Positions 47,030 to 60,661 of a DNA stretch of 64,000 nt are shown here, piece by piece. This stretch comes from Imbroritus primus (GTDB lineage Bacteria; Pseudomonadota; Gammaproteobacteria; Burkholderiales; Burkholderiaceae): contig AKCV02000017.1 in assembly GCA_000272025.2 (NCBI GenBank), positions 62,001-126,000 of the forward strand, written 5' to 3'. How positions within the stretch are numbered: the first letter of the stretch is position 1; every line of letters begins with the position of its first letter. A program made the translations under genes and the position numbers. The notes under the pieces were generated by a model, which saw nothing but the letters and a program-made list of their open reading frames with translations, was not told the origin of the DNA and ran no database searches.

Positions 47030-47932
47030 GTGAAACTGAATCTCCGCCAGATCGAGGTGTTCCGTGCGGTGATGCTGACCGGTTCGGTGGTCGGCGCATC
47101 CAAGCTGCTGTATGTTTCGCAGCCCGCCATCAGCCGCCTGATCGCGCATACCGAACAGCGTCTCGGCTTCGAGCTGTTCCTGCGTACGAAAGGTCGCCTG
47201 TACCCCACGCCCGAGGCGCGCCGGCTGCTGAGCGAAGTCAATGTCGTGTACGAAGGCGTCGAGCGGGTCAACGAAGTTGCCGACGACCTGGCCGCCAACC
47301 GCACCGGCAGTCTGCGCATCTCATGCAGCCCCAATGTCGCCCAGACTGCCCTGCCGCGCGCCGTCGCGCAGTTCCGCGAGGCGCATCCGGATGTGCGCGT
47401 GGTCGTGCGCTCGCAGATCCCAAGCAATATGCTGCAGGTGCTGCTGTCAGGCCAGGTCGATCTGGCGGTATCGAACATGCCCATCGTGCACCCCAACCTC
47501 ACCTCGCAGCTGCTGGTGAAGAACCCGATCGTGGCGCTCATCCCTGAAGGCCATCGGCTTAGCACGCGCGCCTGGGTGCGCCCGGATGAACTGGTCGGGG
47601 AAGATCTCATCGGCTACCGGGAACACGTGCCATTCGGCCTGCTCATCCACGAGATCTTCGCGGCCATGGGCGAGCAGCCCGAGATGCAGATGGAAGTCGA
47701 CCAGGCGCAGATTGCCCGTGCCATGGCCCAGGTCGGCGCCGGCATCGCGCTGGTCGATGCGCTTACAGTGTTCGGAGAAACCACGACCGGTTGCGTGGCC
47801 GTGCCGGTACGCACCAAGGTCAATGCCTCGGTACAGATCTTTCACCTGCAGACGGAGGCGCTGTCGCGGCTGGCACAGGCGTTCGTGGGTATGCTGGAGG
47901 GCGTGATCGCACCGGCAGGGGGCAGAAAATAA
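47030..47932 (+). CDS. LysR-family regulator, OccR/NocR-like
   Basis: The 300-residue protein has an N-terminal HTH (LNLRQIEVFRAVMLTGSVVG, LLYVSQPAISRLIAHTEQRL) and a LysR effector domain. The HTH is close to OccR/NocR, regulators of octopine/nopaline catabolism that sit next to ornithine cyclodeaminase genes. The start is GTG at 47030. It is divergent from the OCD operon, so it likely activates that operon in response to an amino-acid-derived effector. The 99 bp upstream contain two inverted repeats. Confidence 0.93.
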   Translation: MKLNLRQIEVFRAVMLTGSVVGASKLLYVSQPAISRLIAHTEQRLGFELFLRTKGRLYPTPEARRLLSEVNVVYEGVERVNEVADDLAANRTGSLRISCSPNVAQTALPRAVAQFREAHPDVRVVVRSQIPSNMLQVLLSGQVDLAVSNMPIVHPNLTSQLLVKNPIVALIPEGHRLSTRAWVRPDELVGEDLIGYREHVPFGLLIHEIFAAMGEQPEMQMEVDQAQIARAMAQVGAGIALVDALTVFGETTTGCVAVPVRTKVNASVQIFHLQTEALSRLAQAFVGMLEGVIAPAGGRK

Positions 47933-48213
47933 GGCGGCGGCGCAGTCTGTTTACAGCGCACGGCGCAGCCGCCATGCAGGCACGCTGGCCGACAGGCGGT
48001 AGGCCTGATACATTCCTCACACGAAGGAAGGCGACCCGTTTCAGTTCCGCAGCGATGCCGCCGCGATCCCATGGCGACGTATCGGCATGGCGACGCGCGT
48101 CACCCATCAAAGAAATCGCGGTGCTGTATGCACTGGGCACGACAACACCCGGAAGGACGCCCCGCCGACACCGGCGACGGGTGCAACGGGCGGTATGAAA
48201 ACAGGACGACCGC

Positions 48214-48534
48214 ATGAGCCGCAGCCGCCGCAAACTGCCGATCTTCGGCTTTACTACCGCCCGCTCGGAAGCCGGCGACAAGCGGCTATGGCACAAACGC
48301 TGGCGCTCGCGGCAGCGCGATCAGCTGGCGACACTCCGCCCCGACGATGATCCCGTTCCGGTTCCGCACCGGGCCGTTTCTGACACCTGGGACATGGCCA
48401 AGGACGGCAAGTCCTGGTTCGCCCCGCGCCGCCAGCGCGCAGCAGCGGAACGTTTTGCCGCCCGCCGCAGTGCGTCCACGCCGGAACGCAGGGCGCTAAC
48501 AGCGAGGCTTCTGGCTAAGTGGCGGTCGAAGTAA
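48214..48534 (+). CDS. Small conserved hypothetical protein
   Basis: The 106-residue basic protein (MSRSRRKLPIFGFTTARSEA) resembles short uncharacterised proteins seen in Cupriavidus/Ralstonia, with a second conserved part DTWDMAKDGKSWF. It has an AGGA 7 nt before the ATG. No signal peptide or membrane helix. It is very Arg-rich, so nucleic-acid binding is possible but not shown. Confidence 0.7.
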   Translation: MSRSRRKLPIFGFTTARSEAGDKRLWHKRWRSRQRDQLATLRPDDDPVPVPHRAVSDTWDMAKDGKSWFAPRRQRAAAERFAARRSASTPERRALTARLLAKWRSK

Positions 48535-48675
48535 GGCATTCATTGAACCGGGCAAGACAGGGAAGCGCTGAAGGAATTGGCGCTTCCGGCGAGGATCGCA
48601 CCCGTCCTGTGCATTGAAACGACCAGGGACCGAGCCTGGCCACCAGCGAAGGCACGGCCTTGCGCCAAGCACCGG

Positions 48676-49587
48676 CTACAGGTGGAAATCCCCTGCGGCT
48701 TCTGGCTGGTAAAGCACCTTTTCGATCCCGATGCGGCGCGTTCGACCCGCGACGCGCCAGTCGATGGCGTCCCCTTCCTGGTACCCCAGGATGGCAGCGC
48801 CCACGTCGGAGCACACCGAAAGCTTGCCCGCGCGATCATCCGCATCTTGGGGATAGACCAGGGCAACTTCCATTTCTTCGTCGTCCAGATGCACCAGGGC
48901 CCGGGAGTTCATCGTGACAACGTTCCGCACCACCTGCTGCGGCTTGACGACAATGGCGCGCTCGATCTCGTGCTCGAGTTCGACAACCGCCGGCCCCTGC
49001 TCGATCTCGATCAGGTTCCTGAGCCGCGCCTTGTCGATTTCGGTGATGTAGATATCGGTCGAGTCGCCCATCGCGTTTTCGCGCAAGAGCCGGAGATACT
49101 GCCCCGACGTCATGGAAAATGACTTCAGCGTGGGCGTGTCGCTTTCAGGAAGAAAGCCGCAGCGCCGAAAGGTGTTCAGCGAGCGCACGTTATCCGGATG
49201 GATCTTGGCGATGAGCTTCTCGGCCCGCATGTCCAGGAAGGCGAGCTTCATGCCTTCGCGGATGGTGCTGGCACCGAGCTTGCGGCCCCAGTTGTCGCGG
49301 TCGCCAATCACCAGAACAATCTCGCAGTCCGGGCCTGTCTTGACGAGACGGACGAAACCCACCGGGGCGTCATGCCGGTCGTAGGCCATGAAAAAACGCC
49401 CACCCTGGTTGAACAGATGGGTCAGGATCGGCAACTGCACCCGGCCGATGACCTGCTCGATGAACCGGGAAACATGACGCGAATCACTCAGATAGCAAGT
49501 GATCTCCTCATCCTTCAACCAGTCCATCAAAGTCAGTGCGTGTGCCCGCGTAATCTCTGGACACAGCGAAATGAAAGGCTTGTTCAT
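48676..49587 (-). CDS. GNAT acetyltransferase fused to Rnk domain
   Basis: The 303-residue protein has two parts. Residues 1-165 resemble a GNAT fold (GRFFMAYDRHDAPVGFVRL, WGRKLGASTIREGMKLAF, KIHPDNVRSLNTFRRCGF). Residues 173-303 match Rnk, regulator of nucleoside diphosphate kinase: DIYITEIDKARLRNLIE, VVTMNSRALVHLDDEEMEVA, VCSDVGAAILGYQEGDAI and VLYQPEAAGD. Rnk is usually a separate protein of about 135 residues. Met173 (nt 49071) at the junction could serve as an internal start making free Rnk. ATG 49587 begins the GNAT part; an upstream in-frame ATG at 49641 exists. Confidence 0.9.
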   Translation of the reverse strand: MNKPFISLCPEITRAHALTLMDWLKDEEITCYLSDSRHVSRFIEQVIGRVQLPILTHLFNQGGRFFMAYDRHDAPVGFVRLVKTGPDCEIVLVIGDRDNWGRKLGASTIREGMKLAFLDMRAEKLIAKIHPDNVRSLNTFRRCGFLPESDTPTLKSFSMTSGQYLRLLRENAMGDSTDIYITEIDKARLRNLIEIEQGPAVVELEHEIERAIVVKPQQVVRNVVTMNSRALVHLDDEEMEVALVYPQDADDRAGKLSVCSDVGAAILGYQEGDAIDWRVAGRTRRIGIEKVLYQPEAAGDFHL

Positions 49588-49904
49588 CTTCACCACGTTT
49601 GGTTGTAATAAAGGATGAAAGCCCTTCATGGCTATGGCCATGACGGTTCTTTCGATGAAACGCTCATTTTAAGGCAGCACGCGATTCGGTGCGCTCAATG
49701 CTCCGTGGCGACCTTTGCTGCACCTGTCGTGCTGGCCATTCCGCCGGACCTTGGCCTGATAGACAGCTGAGACGGCTACGCCGTGGCACCTGCGTCTGGC
49801 GATCGCGCGCTTGTCCCGAGGTTGCCGCTCAACGAGAGCGCAGAACGAGGGATGGCCTACCAGCGCTTCGGGGAAGTACCTAAACCATTGATTCTACAGA
49901 TGAT
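49588..49904. other. Gap between GNAT-Rnk and tRNA-Arg, no gene
   Basis: About 317 bp with no convincing frame. It holds the promoter side of the GNAT-Rnk gene and the 3' flank of tRNA-Arg. No clear terminator stem was found for the tRNA. Confidence 0.4.
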
Positions 49905-49980
49905 TGGCGCGCCCGGCTGGGATCGAACCAGCAACCCCTGCCTTCGGAGGGCAGTACTCTATCCATTGAGCTACGGGCGC
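49905..49980 (-). tRNA. tRNA-Arg (anticodon CCG)
   Basis: On the minus strand a 76-nt cloverleaf: acceptor GCGCCCG/CGGGCGC, D-arm GCTC..GAGT, anticodon stem CTGCC/GGCAG with loop CTCCGAA (anticodon CCG), T-arm GCTGG-TTCGATC-CCAGC, discriminator G and CCA encoded. It reads CGG codons. Confidence 0.97.
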
Positions 49981-50344
49981 CGCGGGAGGTGCAGTGCGGC
50001 GGGCGGATGCCGCCGCGAAAAGAGTCGCACAGCTTACTCTGTTTGGCCGTTTTCGTCCATCTTCATCCATTTTGGCGGCGCGTTTCGGGCATTCTGGTCG
50101 GCAAGGATTCGCTTTTTGGTGGACGCAGATAGATGGCATGGCCGGCGGCCCGGGCCATCCGCACGGCGCAAAACCTTGCCGCGAGCGCCAAATCGGCAGG
50201 CTTTGCGGATATAATTGCAAGTTATTTGCGCGCAGACCGGCCGGCCATGAGAATTCAAAGCCGCTTGGCAAGCTCCCGGAGGGCCTGCGTGTCAGGCCGG
50301 AATGTCCCCTCCGGCGCCGGTTTATCCAAAATTGAGAGTTCAGC
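49981..50344. other. Divergent gap upstream of diheme cytochrome
   Basis: No gene is seen in this 364-bp region. It contains the promoter of tRNA-Arg (leftward) and of the cytochrome gene (rightward). A consensus -10 TATAAT lies at 50210-50215 on the plus strand; no good -35 is seen 16-18 bp before it. Plus-strand open frames here do not look like proteins. Confidence 0.5.
50210..50215 (+). promoter_or_regulatory. Consensus -10 box for cytochrome gene
   Basis: TATAAT, 129 bp before the cytochrome start. No matching -35 is visible, so an activator-dependent promoter is possible. Confidence 0.35.
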
Positions 50345-51211
50345 ATGAGCGACGCCCACGACGAGCACGAGTCACTTATCAAGACCCCGAAGCAGTTGAT
50401 TGTTGCGGTGGTTGCGGCATTCCTGGTGCCGATTTTCATCATCGCCCTGTTGGTGAACTATGTCGGCAACACGCCGACGCAGTCGAGCGGCGCGACCGAT
50501 GAAGAGCGCGCTGAAGCTGTCGCCAAGCGGATCCACCCGGTTGCCACGCTGTCGCTGAAGGACCCGAGCGCACCGCGCGTATTCAAGACCGGCGAACAGG
50601 TCTACACCGAACTGTGCGTGGCCTGCCACGCCACCGGCGCGGCTGGCGCACCGAAGTTTGGCGCCGCCGGCGACTGGTCGGCCCGCCTGGGCCAGGGCCT
50701 GGATGGTCTGCTGAAATCCCTGCTGAACGGCAAGGGTGCGATGGCCGCGCGTGCAGGTTCGTCGCCTGATGACTACTCCGATTACGAACTCGCCCGTGCC
50801 GTGGTGCACCTGGCCAACTCCGCCGGCGGCAAGCTGACGGAACCGGCCGCGCCGGCGCAAGCCGCACCGCAGGCAGCCGCCGAAGGCTCGGCAGCCCCCG
50901 CTGCTGCAGCGCCTGCCGCCGCACCGGCCGCTGCCGCTGCTCCCGCTCCTGCCGCCGCGGCCGCGCCGGCTGCCGACCTGGGCAAGAAAGTCTACGAGCA
51001 GACCTGTGCAGCATGCCACGCCGCTGGCGTTGCAGGCGCACCGAAGTTTGGCGACAAGGCTGCCTGGGCGCCGCGCCTGGCGCAAGGCGCCGATGCACTG
51101 CACGCCTCGGTGCTGAAGGGCAAGGGCATCATGCCGCCGAAGGGTGGCTACGCCGGCCCGGACAGCGATGTGGTGGCGGCTTCGGACTACATGATCCAGG
51201 CTGCAAAATAA
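50345..51211 (+). CDS. Membrane-anchored diheme cytochrome c (c5-like)
   Basis: The 288-residue protein has one transmembrane helix (residues 19-40) and two cytochrome c domains, with CVACH at 91-95 and CAACH at 221-225. They are joined by a linker of Ala/Pro repeats at about 166-210. The two domains are similar to each other (both have GAPKFG after the haem, and a GKG segment), which points to duplication. It is a likely periplasmic electron carrier, perhaps between the bc1 complex and oxidases. A bidirectional terminator follows. Confidence 0.93.
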   Translation: MSDAHDEHESLIKTPKQLIVAVVAAFLVPIFIIALLVNYVGNTPTQSSGATDEERAEAVAKRIHPVATLSLKDPSAPRVFKTGEQVYTELCVACHATGAAGAPKFGAAGDWSARLGQGLDGLLKSLLNGKGAMAARAGSSPDDYSDYELARAVVHLANSAGGKLTEPAAPAQAAPQAAAEGSAAPAAAAPAAAPAAAAAPAPAAAAAPAADLGKKVYEQTCAACHAAGVAGAPKFGDKAAWAPRLAQGADALHASVLKGKGIMPPKGGYAGPDSDVVAASDYMIQAAK

Positions 51212-51232
51212 GTCCCTGCGCAAGTCGCACAC

Positions 51233-51269
51233 AAAAAACCCGCGTGACCGCAAGGCACGCGGGTTTTTT
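51233..51269. terminator. Bidirectional rho-independent terminator
   Basis: An 8-bp stem CCCGCGTG/CACGCGGG with 9-nt loop, flanked by six A and six T. It lies between the convergent cytochrome gene and rep and can end both. Confidence 0.92.
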
Positions 51270-51285
51270 GTTGACAGCTCCAGCC

Positions 51286-53394
51286 TCAGGCTTCGCCGGC
51301 GCGCGGCGCGCCGCCGCCCAGCAGGGCCTTGAGATTGGCCAGCCGGTCCTTGGCGCTCATCGCGGGCGTGGCATCGACCGGCGCCACATCCTGCTCGAGT
51401 TTCATTTCGGCGATAAAGCGCGACGGTTCGCATGACACGGTCTCGCGCGCCCGCTTGCGCTTCTTGCACCAGCTCACATGCAGGCTGCGCTGCGCGCGCG
51501 TGATGCCGACATACATGAGACGGCGCTCCTCTTCGATTTTCTCGTCCGTCAGTTCGTCCTCTTCGCGGGCGTGGGGCAGGATGCCCTCTTCCACGCCAAC
51601 CAGAAAGACATGCGGATACTCGAGTCCCTTCGAGGCATGCAAGGTGGACAGGCGCACGGCGTCGGGATCTTCCTCGCGGCCTTCGAGCATGCTCATGAGC
51701 GCTACGGTCTGTGTCAGTTCGAGCAGGTTCTTGCCGGTGTCGCCCAGCCCGTCGGCGGTGTCGAAGCCGGTTGCCTCGGCGTCCGGATCGTCGCTCTCGG
51801 GCTTGGTGCCCTTGCGTTTGAGCCAGTCGAGGAATTCCAGCACATTGGTCCACTTGCTCTGGGCCTGGCGCTCGTCGTAAGTGTCGTACAGGTAGGCTTC
51901 GTAGTGGATGCCTTCCATCAGATCGTCAAGCACCACGGTCGCGGGCTCCTTGCCGGCCCGGTCGGCAAGCCGCACGATCGATTCGCAGAACACGCGCAGC
52001 GGCTCCAGCTGGCGCGGCTGCAGGCGGGCTTCGATGCCGCCCATCATGGCTGCCTCGAACAGCGAGACCTTGGCCTGGCCGGCGAAGGTGCCGAGCGTTT
52101 CCAGCGTGCTGTTGCCGATGCCACGGCGTGGCGTGGTCACGGCGCGGATAAAGGCAGGATCGTCGTCGGCATTCGCGATCAGGCGCAGGTAGGCGCACAG
52201 GTCCTTGATCTCGGCCTTGTCGAAAAAGCTCTGGCCGCCTGACAGCACGTAGGGAATGCGCTCGCGCCGCAGGATCTGCTCGAACAGCCGCGCCTGGAAA
52301 TTGCCGCGATAAAGAATCGCGTAGTCGCGGAACTGGGCGCGCCGCTCGAACTTGTGCGCGGACAGCCGGAACACCACGCCTTCGGCCTCGTGCTCTTCGT
52401 CGTTCATGCCGTGCACGGTCACTGCGTCGCCCATGCCGTGCTCGCTCCACAGCTTCTTGTCGAACAGCTTGGGGTTGTTGGCGATGACCTGGTTGGCAGC
52501 CGTCAGGATGTTCACCGTAGAACGGTAATTCTGCTCGAGCTTGATGACCTTGAGATTGGGAAAATCGGTCTGCAGCAGGCTCAGGTTCTCCAGCGTGGCA
52601 CCGCGCCAGCCGTAGATGGCCTGGTCGTCGTCGCCGACCGCGGTAAAGGCGGGCGCGCGCAGGTGCGAGCCACCGGCCAGCAGCTTGAGCAGCTGGTACT
52701 GGCAGGCGTTAGTGTCCTGGTACTCGTCCACGAGGAAATAGCGCAGGCGGTTCTGCCAGCGCAGGCGCACGGCCTCGTCGCGCGCGAACAGCTCGGCCGG
52801 CAGGCGGATGAGGTCGTCGAAGTCGACGGCCTGGTAGGCATGCAGCGTGGCCACGTAGTTGCGGTAGACGAGCGCCGCCTGGTGCGCATCGGCATCACCG
52901 TTGGCGACCGCGTCCGCGATCGCATCGTCTGGCGTGACGAGGCCATTCTTCCACAGCGAGATGCGCGTCTGCACGCCACGGATCAGCCCCTTGTCGGTGG
53001 TCGCCAGCTGCTCCTGGATCAGCCCGAAGCAGTCGTCCGAATCCATGATCGAGAAGCGCGGCTTGAGGCCCACGTGCTCCGCCTCCGCGCGCAGGATCTG
53101 CACGCCGAGCGAGTGGAAGGTACACACCGTGATCTGCTTGACCGCAATCCGCTTGCCGTCGCGCGTCTTGCCCTCCATCAGCTTGGCAATGCGCTCCTGC
53201 ATCTCTTTGGCCGCCTTGTTGGTAAACGTGACGGCGGCGATATGGCGCGGCTCGAAACCCTTGTTCTCGATGAGGTGGGCGATCTTCTGCGTAATGACGC
53301 GCGTCTTGCCGGAACCGGCCCCGGCCAGAACGAGGCACGGGCCATCGAGATAGTGAACAGCTTCGGATTGGGCGGCATTCAGGCCAGCGGTCAT
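51286..53394 (-). CDS. rep: Rep-family ATP-dependent DNA helicase
   Basis: The 702-residue superfamily 1 helicase has the Walker A GAGSGKT (25-31), VDEYQDTNACQ (motif II), GDDDQAIYGWRGA (III), LEQNYRS (IV), STLHASKGLEYPHVF (V) and VGITRAQ (VI). Spacing and local sequence are closest to E. coli Rep (LNAAQSEAVHYLDGPCLVL, DFDDLIRLPAELF). Rep unwinds DNA 3'-5' and clears proteins ahead of the replication fork. The C-terminus ends with an Ala/Gly-rich tail after AKDRLANLKALLGG. Confidence 0.96.
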   Translation of the reverse strand: MTAGLNAAQSEAVHYLDGPCLVLAGAGSGKTRVITQKIAHLIENKGFEPRHIAAVTFTNKAAKEMQERIAKLMEGKTRDGKRIAVKQITVCTFHSLGVQILRAEAEHVGLKPRFSIMDSDDCFGLIQEQLATTDKGLIRGVQTRISLWKNGLVTPDDAIADAVANGDADAHQAALVYRNYVATLHAYQAVDFDDLIRLPAELFARDEAVRLRWQNRLRYFLVDEYQDTNACQYQLLKLLAGGSHLRAPAFTAVGDDDQAIYGWRGATLENLSLLQTDFPNLKVIKLEQNYRSTVNILTAANQVIANNPKLFDKKLWSEHGMGDAVTVHGMNDEEHEAEGVVFRLSAHKFERRAQFRDYAILYRGNFQARLFEQILRRERIPYVLSGGQSFFDKAEIKDLCAYLRLIANADDDPAFIRAVTTPRRGIGNSTLETLGTFAGQAKVSLFEAAMMGGIEARLQPRQLEPLRVFCESIVRLADRAGKEPATVVLDDLMEGIHYEAYLYDTYDERQAQSKWTNVLEFLDWLKRKGTKPESDDPDAEATGFDTADGLGDTGKNLLELTQTVALMSMLEGREEDPDAVRLSTLHASKGLEYPHVFLVGVEEGILPHAREEDELTDEKIEEERRLMYVGITRAQRSLHVSWCKKRKRARETVSCEPSRFIAEMKLEQDVAPVDATPAMSAKDRLANLKALLGGGAPRAGEA

Positions 53395-53595
53395 TGCAAC
53401 ATCTGCGGTCGTGGTCGGCGGAGGCCGATGTTAACACGCGTGGCCTGGCCGCTTGGCGAAAAAACAGCCGAATGGAGCCGGCGCCGGCTGGAGGAAGCGT
53501 GCCAAGCGAACCCAGCCGCAGGTAACAGAGGGTAACCGTCGGAACTCCACGACAGCTCCGCTGCTCTCATGTGGGTACCCCCCATGGAGACGATC

Positions 53596-53805
53596 ATGAA
53601 AACATTTGCGAAAGCTGCTGCAGTCCTCCTGGTCGCCGGAACCTTTGCGGGTTGTTCCGGTATGACCGAAAAGCAACGCAATACCGCTGTTGGCGCCGGT
53701 ATCGGTGCAGTCGGCGGCGCCCTCGTGACGGGTAGCGCAGCCGGTACCCTGGGCGGCGCCGCCCTTGGCGGTGTCGTGGGGAATGTGGCGACTGACAAGA
53801 AGTAA
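53596..53805 (+). CDS. Small glycine-zipper lipoprotein
   Basis: The 69-residue product has a lipoprotein signal with lipobox FAGCS, then a glycine-zipper segment (AVGAGIGAVGGALVTG through LGGAALGGVVGNV), as in Gly-zipper 2TM/OsmB-like outer-membrane proteins. ATG 53596 with GGAGACGATC upstream is chosen. Likely a stress or envelope protein; specific function unknown. A hairpin terminator follows. Confidence 0.9.
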   Translation: MKTFAKAAAVLLVAGTFAGCSGMTEKQRNTAVGAGIGAVGGALVTGSAAGTLGGAALGGVVGNVATDKK

Positions 53806-53820
53806 GTCCCCGCAAACCTG

Positions 53821-53861
53821 ACGCCGCTGGCAGTGGACGCTGCCGGCGGCGTTGTCATTTT
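53821..53861 (+). terminator. Terminator after glycine-zipper gene
   Basis: A 13-bp stem (ACGCCGCTGGCAG with CTGCCGGCGGCGT, one G-U pair), 6-nt loop, then a T-rich stretch ending TTTT. Confidence 0.85.
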
Positions 53862-54044
53862 CGCAGCCGTCGCGCGCTCCGCACGGTCGCTGTTGCCCCG
53901 TCCGCGCATGCTGCGTGTGATGTCTTCTGCATCACCGTCTCTCACACTGGAATGCCATCGCGTACGGCTTGCCGTACCAGCGGTCCGAGCCAGACTGCAC
54001 GCCGTTTGACAAACCCCAGCCACTCCCGTACATTTCGCCCATCC

Positions 54045-54255
54045 GGCCAGGAGAGCGCGTCCAACGCACAACGGACGCCGCCGAAGGGGATCACCCATAA
54101 ACTCTCAGGCATCAAGGACTGATCGGATCGAACCTTAACCGGTTCGCACTCTGGAGAGCGGCAGCATCGACTGCCCACCGAAGGGGCCCCAGACCGCGCA
54201 GCGTGTCCGCCACGCGCCGGCCTGCAATCTCTCAGGTACCGAGGACAGAGGGGTA
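54045..54255 (+). ncRNA. Tandem glycine riboswitch upstream of gcvT
   Basis: Two glycine aptamers are present in tandem. The first starts with GGAGAGCGCG (54050-54059), has CGCCGAAGGGG (54078-54088) and ends CTCTCAGGCA followed by AGGACTGAT (54115-54123). The second starts with CTGGAGAGCGGC (54150-54161), has CACCGAAGGGGC (54176-54187) and ends with CTCTCAGGTACCGAGGACAG. Both GGAGAG and CTCTCAGG partners of each core stem are visible. The region precedes the gcv operon by about 70 bp. It should switch on gcvTHP when glycine is high. Confidence 0.95.
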
Positions 54256-54326
54256 GCCTTGCATGACTTCGCCCGCAAAGTGCGCGGCGCATGCAGGAAT
54301 TCCCTTTTGGCTATCGGACTCCTGAG

Positions 54327-55469
54327 ATGACTTCTTCCGCCCCGCTCAAGCACACACCGCTCAACGCCACCCATCGCGCCCTCGGCGCCCGCATGGTCGA
54401 TTTCGGCGGGTGGGACATGCCTGTCAACTATGGCTCCCAAATCGAAGAGCACCACGCCGTGCGCCAGGACGCCGGCATGTTCGACGTTTCGCACATGTGC
54501 GTGGTCGATCTTGAAGGCGCGAATACGCGCGCTTTCCTGCGCCAGCTGGTGGCCAACAATATCGACAAGCTGCAGACGCCGGGCAAGGCGCTCTATTCCT
54601 GCATGCTGAATCCGCAGGGCGGCGTGATCGACGACCTGATCATTTATTTCTTCCGCGAAGACTGGTTCCGCGTGGTGGTCAATGCCGGCACCGCCGAGGG
54701 CGATCTCGCCTGGATGCGCGAGCAGAATGCCGCTATGGGTACGGGCGTAAGCATCACGCCGCGCCGCGATGACAACGTGCCCGACGGCATCGCGCCGTTC
54801 GCCATCATCGCCGTGCAGGGCCCGAACGCACGCGAAAAAGTCTGGGCGGCCTTTCCCGCCACGCGTGCGCCGAGCGAGGCGCTCAAGCCATTCAACGCGG
54901 CCTTCGCGACCGAGCCGGGCATCGGCGAAATCATGGTGGCCCGCACCGGCTATACCGGCGAAGACGGTTTCGAACTGGTGATTCCCGCCAATGCCGCCGA
55001 GCAGGTGTGGAACACGCTCAAGGACCAGGGCGTGCGCCCCGCTGGCCTGGGCGCACGCGACACGCTGCGCCTCGAAGCGGGCATGAATCTGTACGGCCAG
55101 GACATGGATATCCACGTGTCGCCGCTCAACGCCGGTCTCAGCTGGACCGTGGACCTGCAGAGCGACCGCGACTTCATCGGCAAAGCCGCCCTGCAGGCCC
55201 AGGGCCAGACGCAGCAGTTCGTCGGCCTGATCCTGCGCGAGAAAGGCGGCGTGCTGCGCGCCCATCAGGTAGTGGCGACGCCCGCCGGCGATGGCGAGAT
55301 CACCAGCGGCACGTTCAGCCCGTCGATGCAGCAGTCGATCGCCTTTGCCCGCATCCCGACCGGCATCGCCGTCGGCAGCGACGTGCAGGTTGTCATCCGC
55401 GACAAAAAACTGACGGCCACAGTGGTTAAACTGCCATTTGTGCGCAATGGCAAGGCGCTCGTCAGCTGA
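54327..55469 (+). CDS. gcvT: GcvT, aminomethyltransferase (T-protein)
   Basis: The 380-residue T-protein moves the methylene of the lipoyl-bound intermediate to tetrahydrofolate. GcvT parts are [51 protein letters not shown] and [13 protein letters not shown] 54327 ([12 protein letters not shown]) is the family start. It is the first gene of the riboswitch-controlled operon, 54 bp from gcvH. Confidence 0.98.
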   Translation: MTSSAPLKHTPLNATHRALGARMVDFGGWDMPVNYGSQIEEHHAVRQDAGMFDVSHMCVVDLEGANTRAFLRQLVANNIDKLQTPGKALYSCMLNPQGGVIDDLIIYFFREDWFRVVVNAGTAEGDLAWMREQNAAMGTGVSITPRRDDNVPDGIAPFAIIAVQGPNAREKVWAAFPATRAPSEALKPFNAAFATEPGIGEIMVARTGYTGEDGFELVIPANAAEQVWNTLKDQGVRPAGLGARDTLRLEAGMNLYGQDMDIHVSPLNAGLSWTVDLQSDRDFIGKAALQAQGQTQQFVGLILREKGGVLRAHQVVATPAGDGEITSGTFSPSMQQSIAFARIPTGIAVGSDVQVVIRDKKLTATVVKLPFVRNGKALVS

Positions 55470-55523
55470 ACGATTTTTCGAACCGAATCATTTAAACGAA
55501 CATTCCTCTTTGGAGCACGCATC

Positions 55524-55904
55524 ATGACCCTCCCCGCCAACCTCAAGTACACCGAGTCGCACGAGTGGATCCGCACCGAAGCCGACGGCACGCTGACCAT
55601 CGGCATTACGGACCACGCGCAGGAAGCGCTCGGTGACATCGTGTTTCTGGAACTGCCGGAAGTGGGCCGCGCCCTCAATGCCGGCGACGCCTGTGCCGTG
55701 GTCGAGTCGGTGAAGGCAGCCTCGGACATCTACGCGCCGGTGGCCGGAGAGGTGGTGGCGGTCAACGAAGACGCCGCCGGTTCGCCGGAAAGTGTCAATG
55801 CCAACGCTTTCGACGCCTGGCTCTTCAAGCTCAAGCCGGCCAATGCCGACGATGTGAACGGCCTGATGTCGGCTGACGCCTACAAGGCCGCCATCGGCGG
55901 CTGA
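55524..55904 (+). CDS. gcvH: GcvH, lipoyl carrier (H-protein)
   Basis: The 126-residue H-protein carries lipoyl lysine 64 in [13 protein letters not shown]. Family start [15 protein letters not shown] and ending are normal. It carries the aminomethyl group between GcvP and GcvT. Confidence 0.99.
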   Translation: MTLPANLKYTESHEWIRTEADGTLTIGITDHAQEALGDIVFLELPEVGRALNAGDACAVVESVKAASDIYAPVAGEVVAVNEDAAGSPESVNANAFDAWLFKLKPANADDVNGLMSADAYKAAIGG

Positions 55905-55997
55905 CCCCTCCGGCGGGGCCCGCGCCCCGCCTGAAGGCGCCACTGAACGAACCACCGCACGAACGACCGCACCACTGCTGCTGACCGAGGTTTTGCC

Positions 55998-58916
<2,919 letters not shown>

Positions 58917-58979
58917 GGCGCGGCGGCAGCGGCCCGGACAACTGGACGGGCCGCTGTGGCATGCCGGTGTTCCCTTCAG

Positions 58980-59011
58980 CCGTCGTCGACAGCCGTCTGC
59001 GGCGGTTTTTT
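58980..59011 (+). terminator. Rho-independent terminator after gcvP
   Basis: CCGTCG pairs with CGGCGG around a 14-nt loop, then six T. A shorter GCCG/CGGC stem inside it is also possible. A second stem without T-run (10 bp) stands at 58927-58956. sdaA begins 163 bp further on, so it may have its own promoter or read-through. Confidence 0.8.
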
Positions 59012-59174
59012 ATGGCCGGAACCTGCGTGCACGGGCCAAGTCATACTATCATTAGAACAAGAAGCACATTTACCATGCAGCCCCATCCGCGCCTTGACGC
59101 GCAGATGGGGCGCGCCGGGCAGATGCCCCGCCACCGGCGCTTCCCGCCCTACGCCACGACACCCGGAGACACCC

Positions 59175-60551
<1,377 letters not shown>

Positions 60552-60661
60552 AAGCAGGCGTGATCGCGGGTGCCAGCCGATCATGGCACATGCAGGGTGC
60601 ATGCCGGCACGTCTCGTGTTCGAGGCCGCGCCGTGCGGTCGCACGACGCTAAAGCAACGTC

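Noticed and set aside
49905-49981. tRNA-Arg ending at 49981 with acceptor beginning GGCGCC
   Set aside because: That register gives mismatches in the acceptor stem; starting at 49980 gives seven perfect pairs.
58927-58956. 10-bp perfect stem after gcvP as the main terminator
   Set aside because: It lacks a T-run; the hairpin at 58980-59011 with six T is a better intrinsic terminator.
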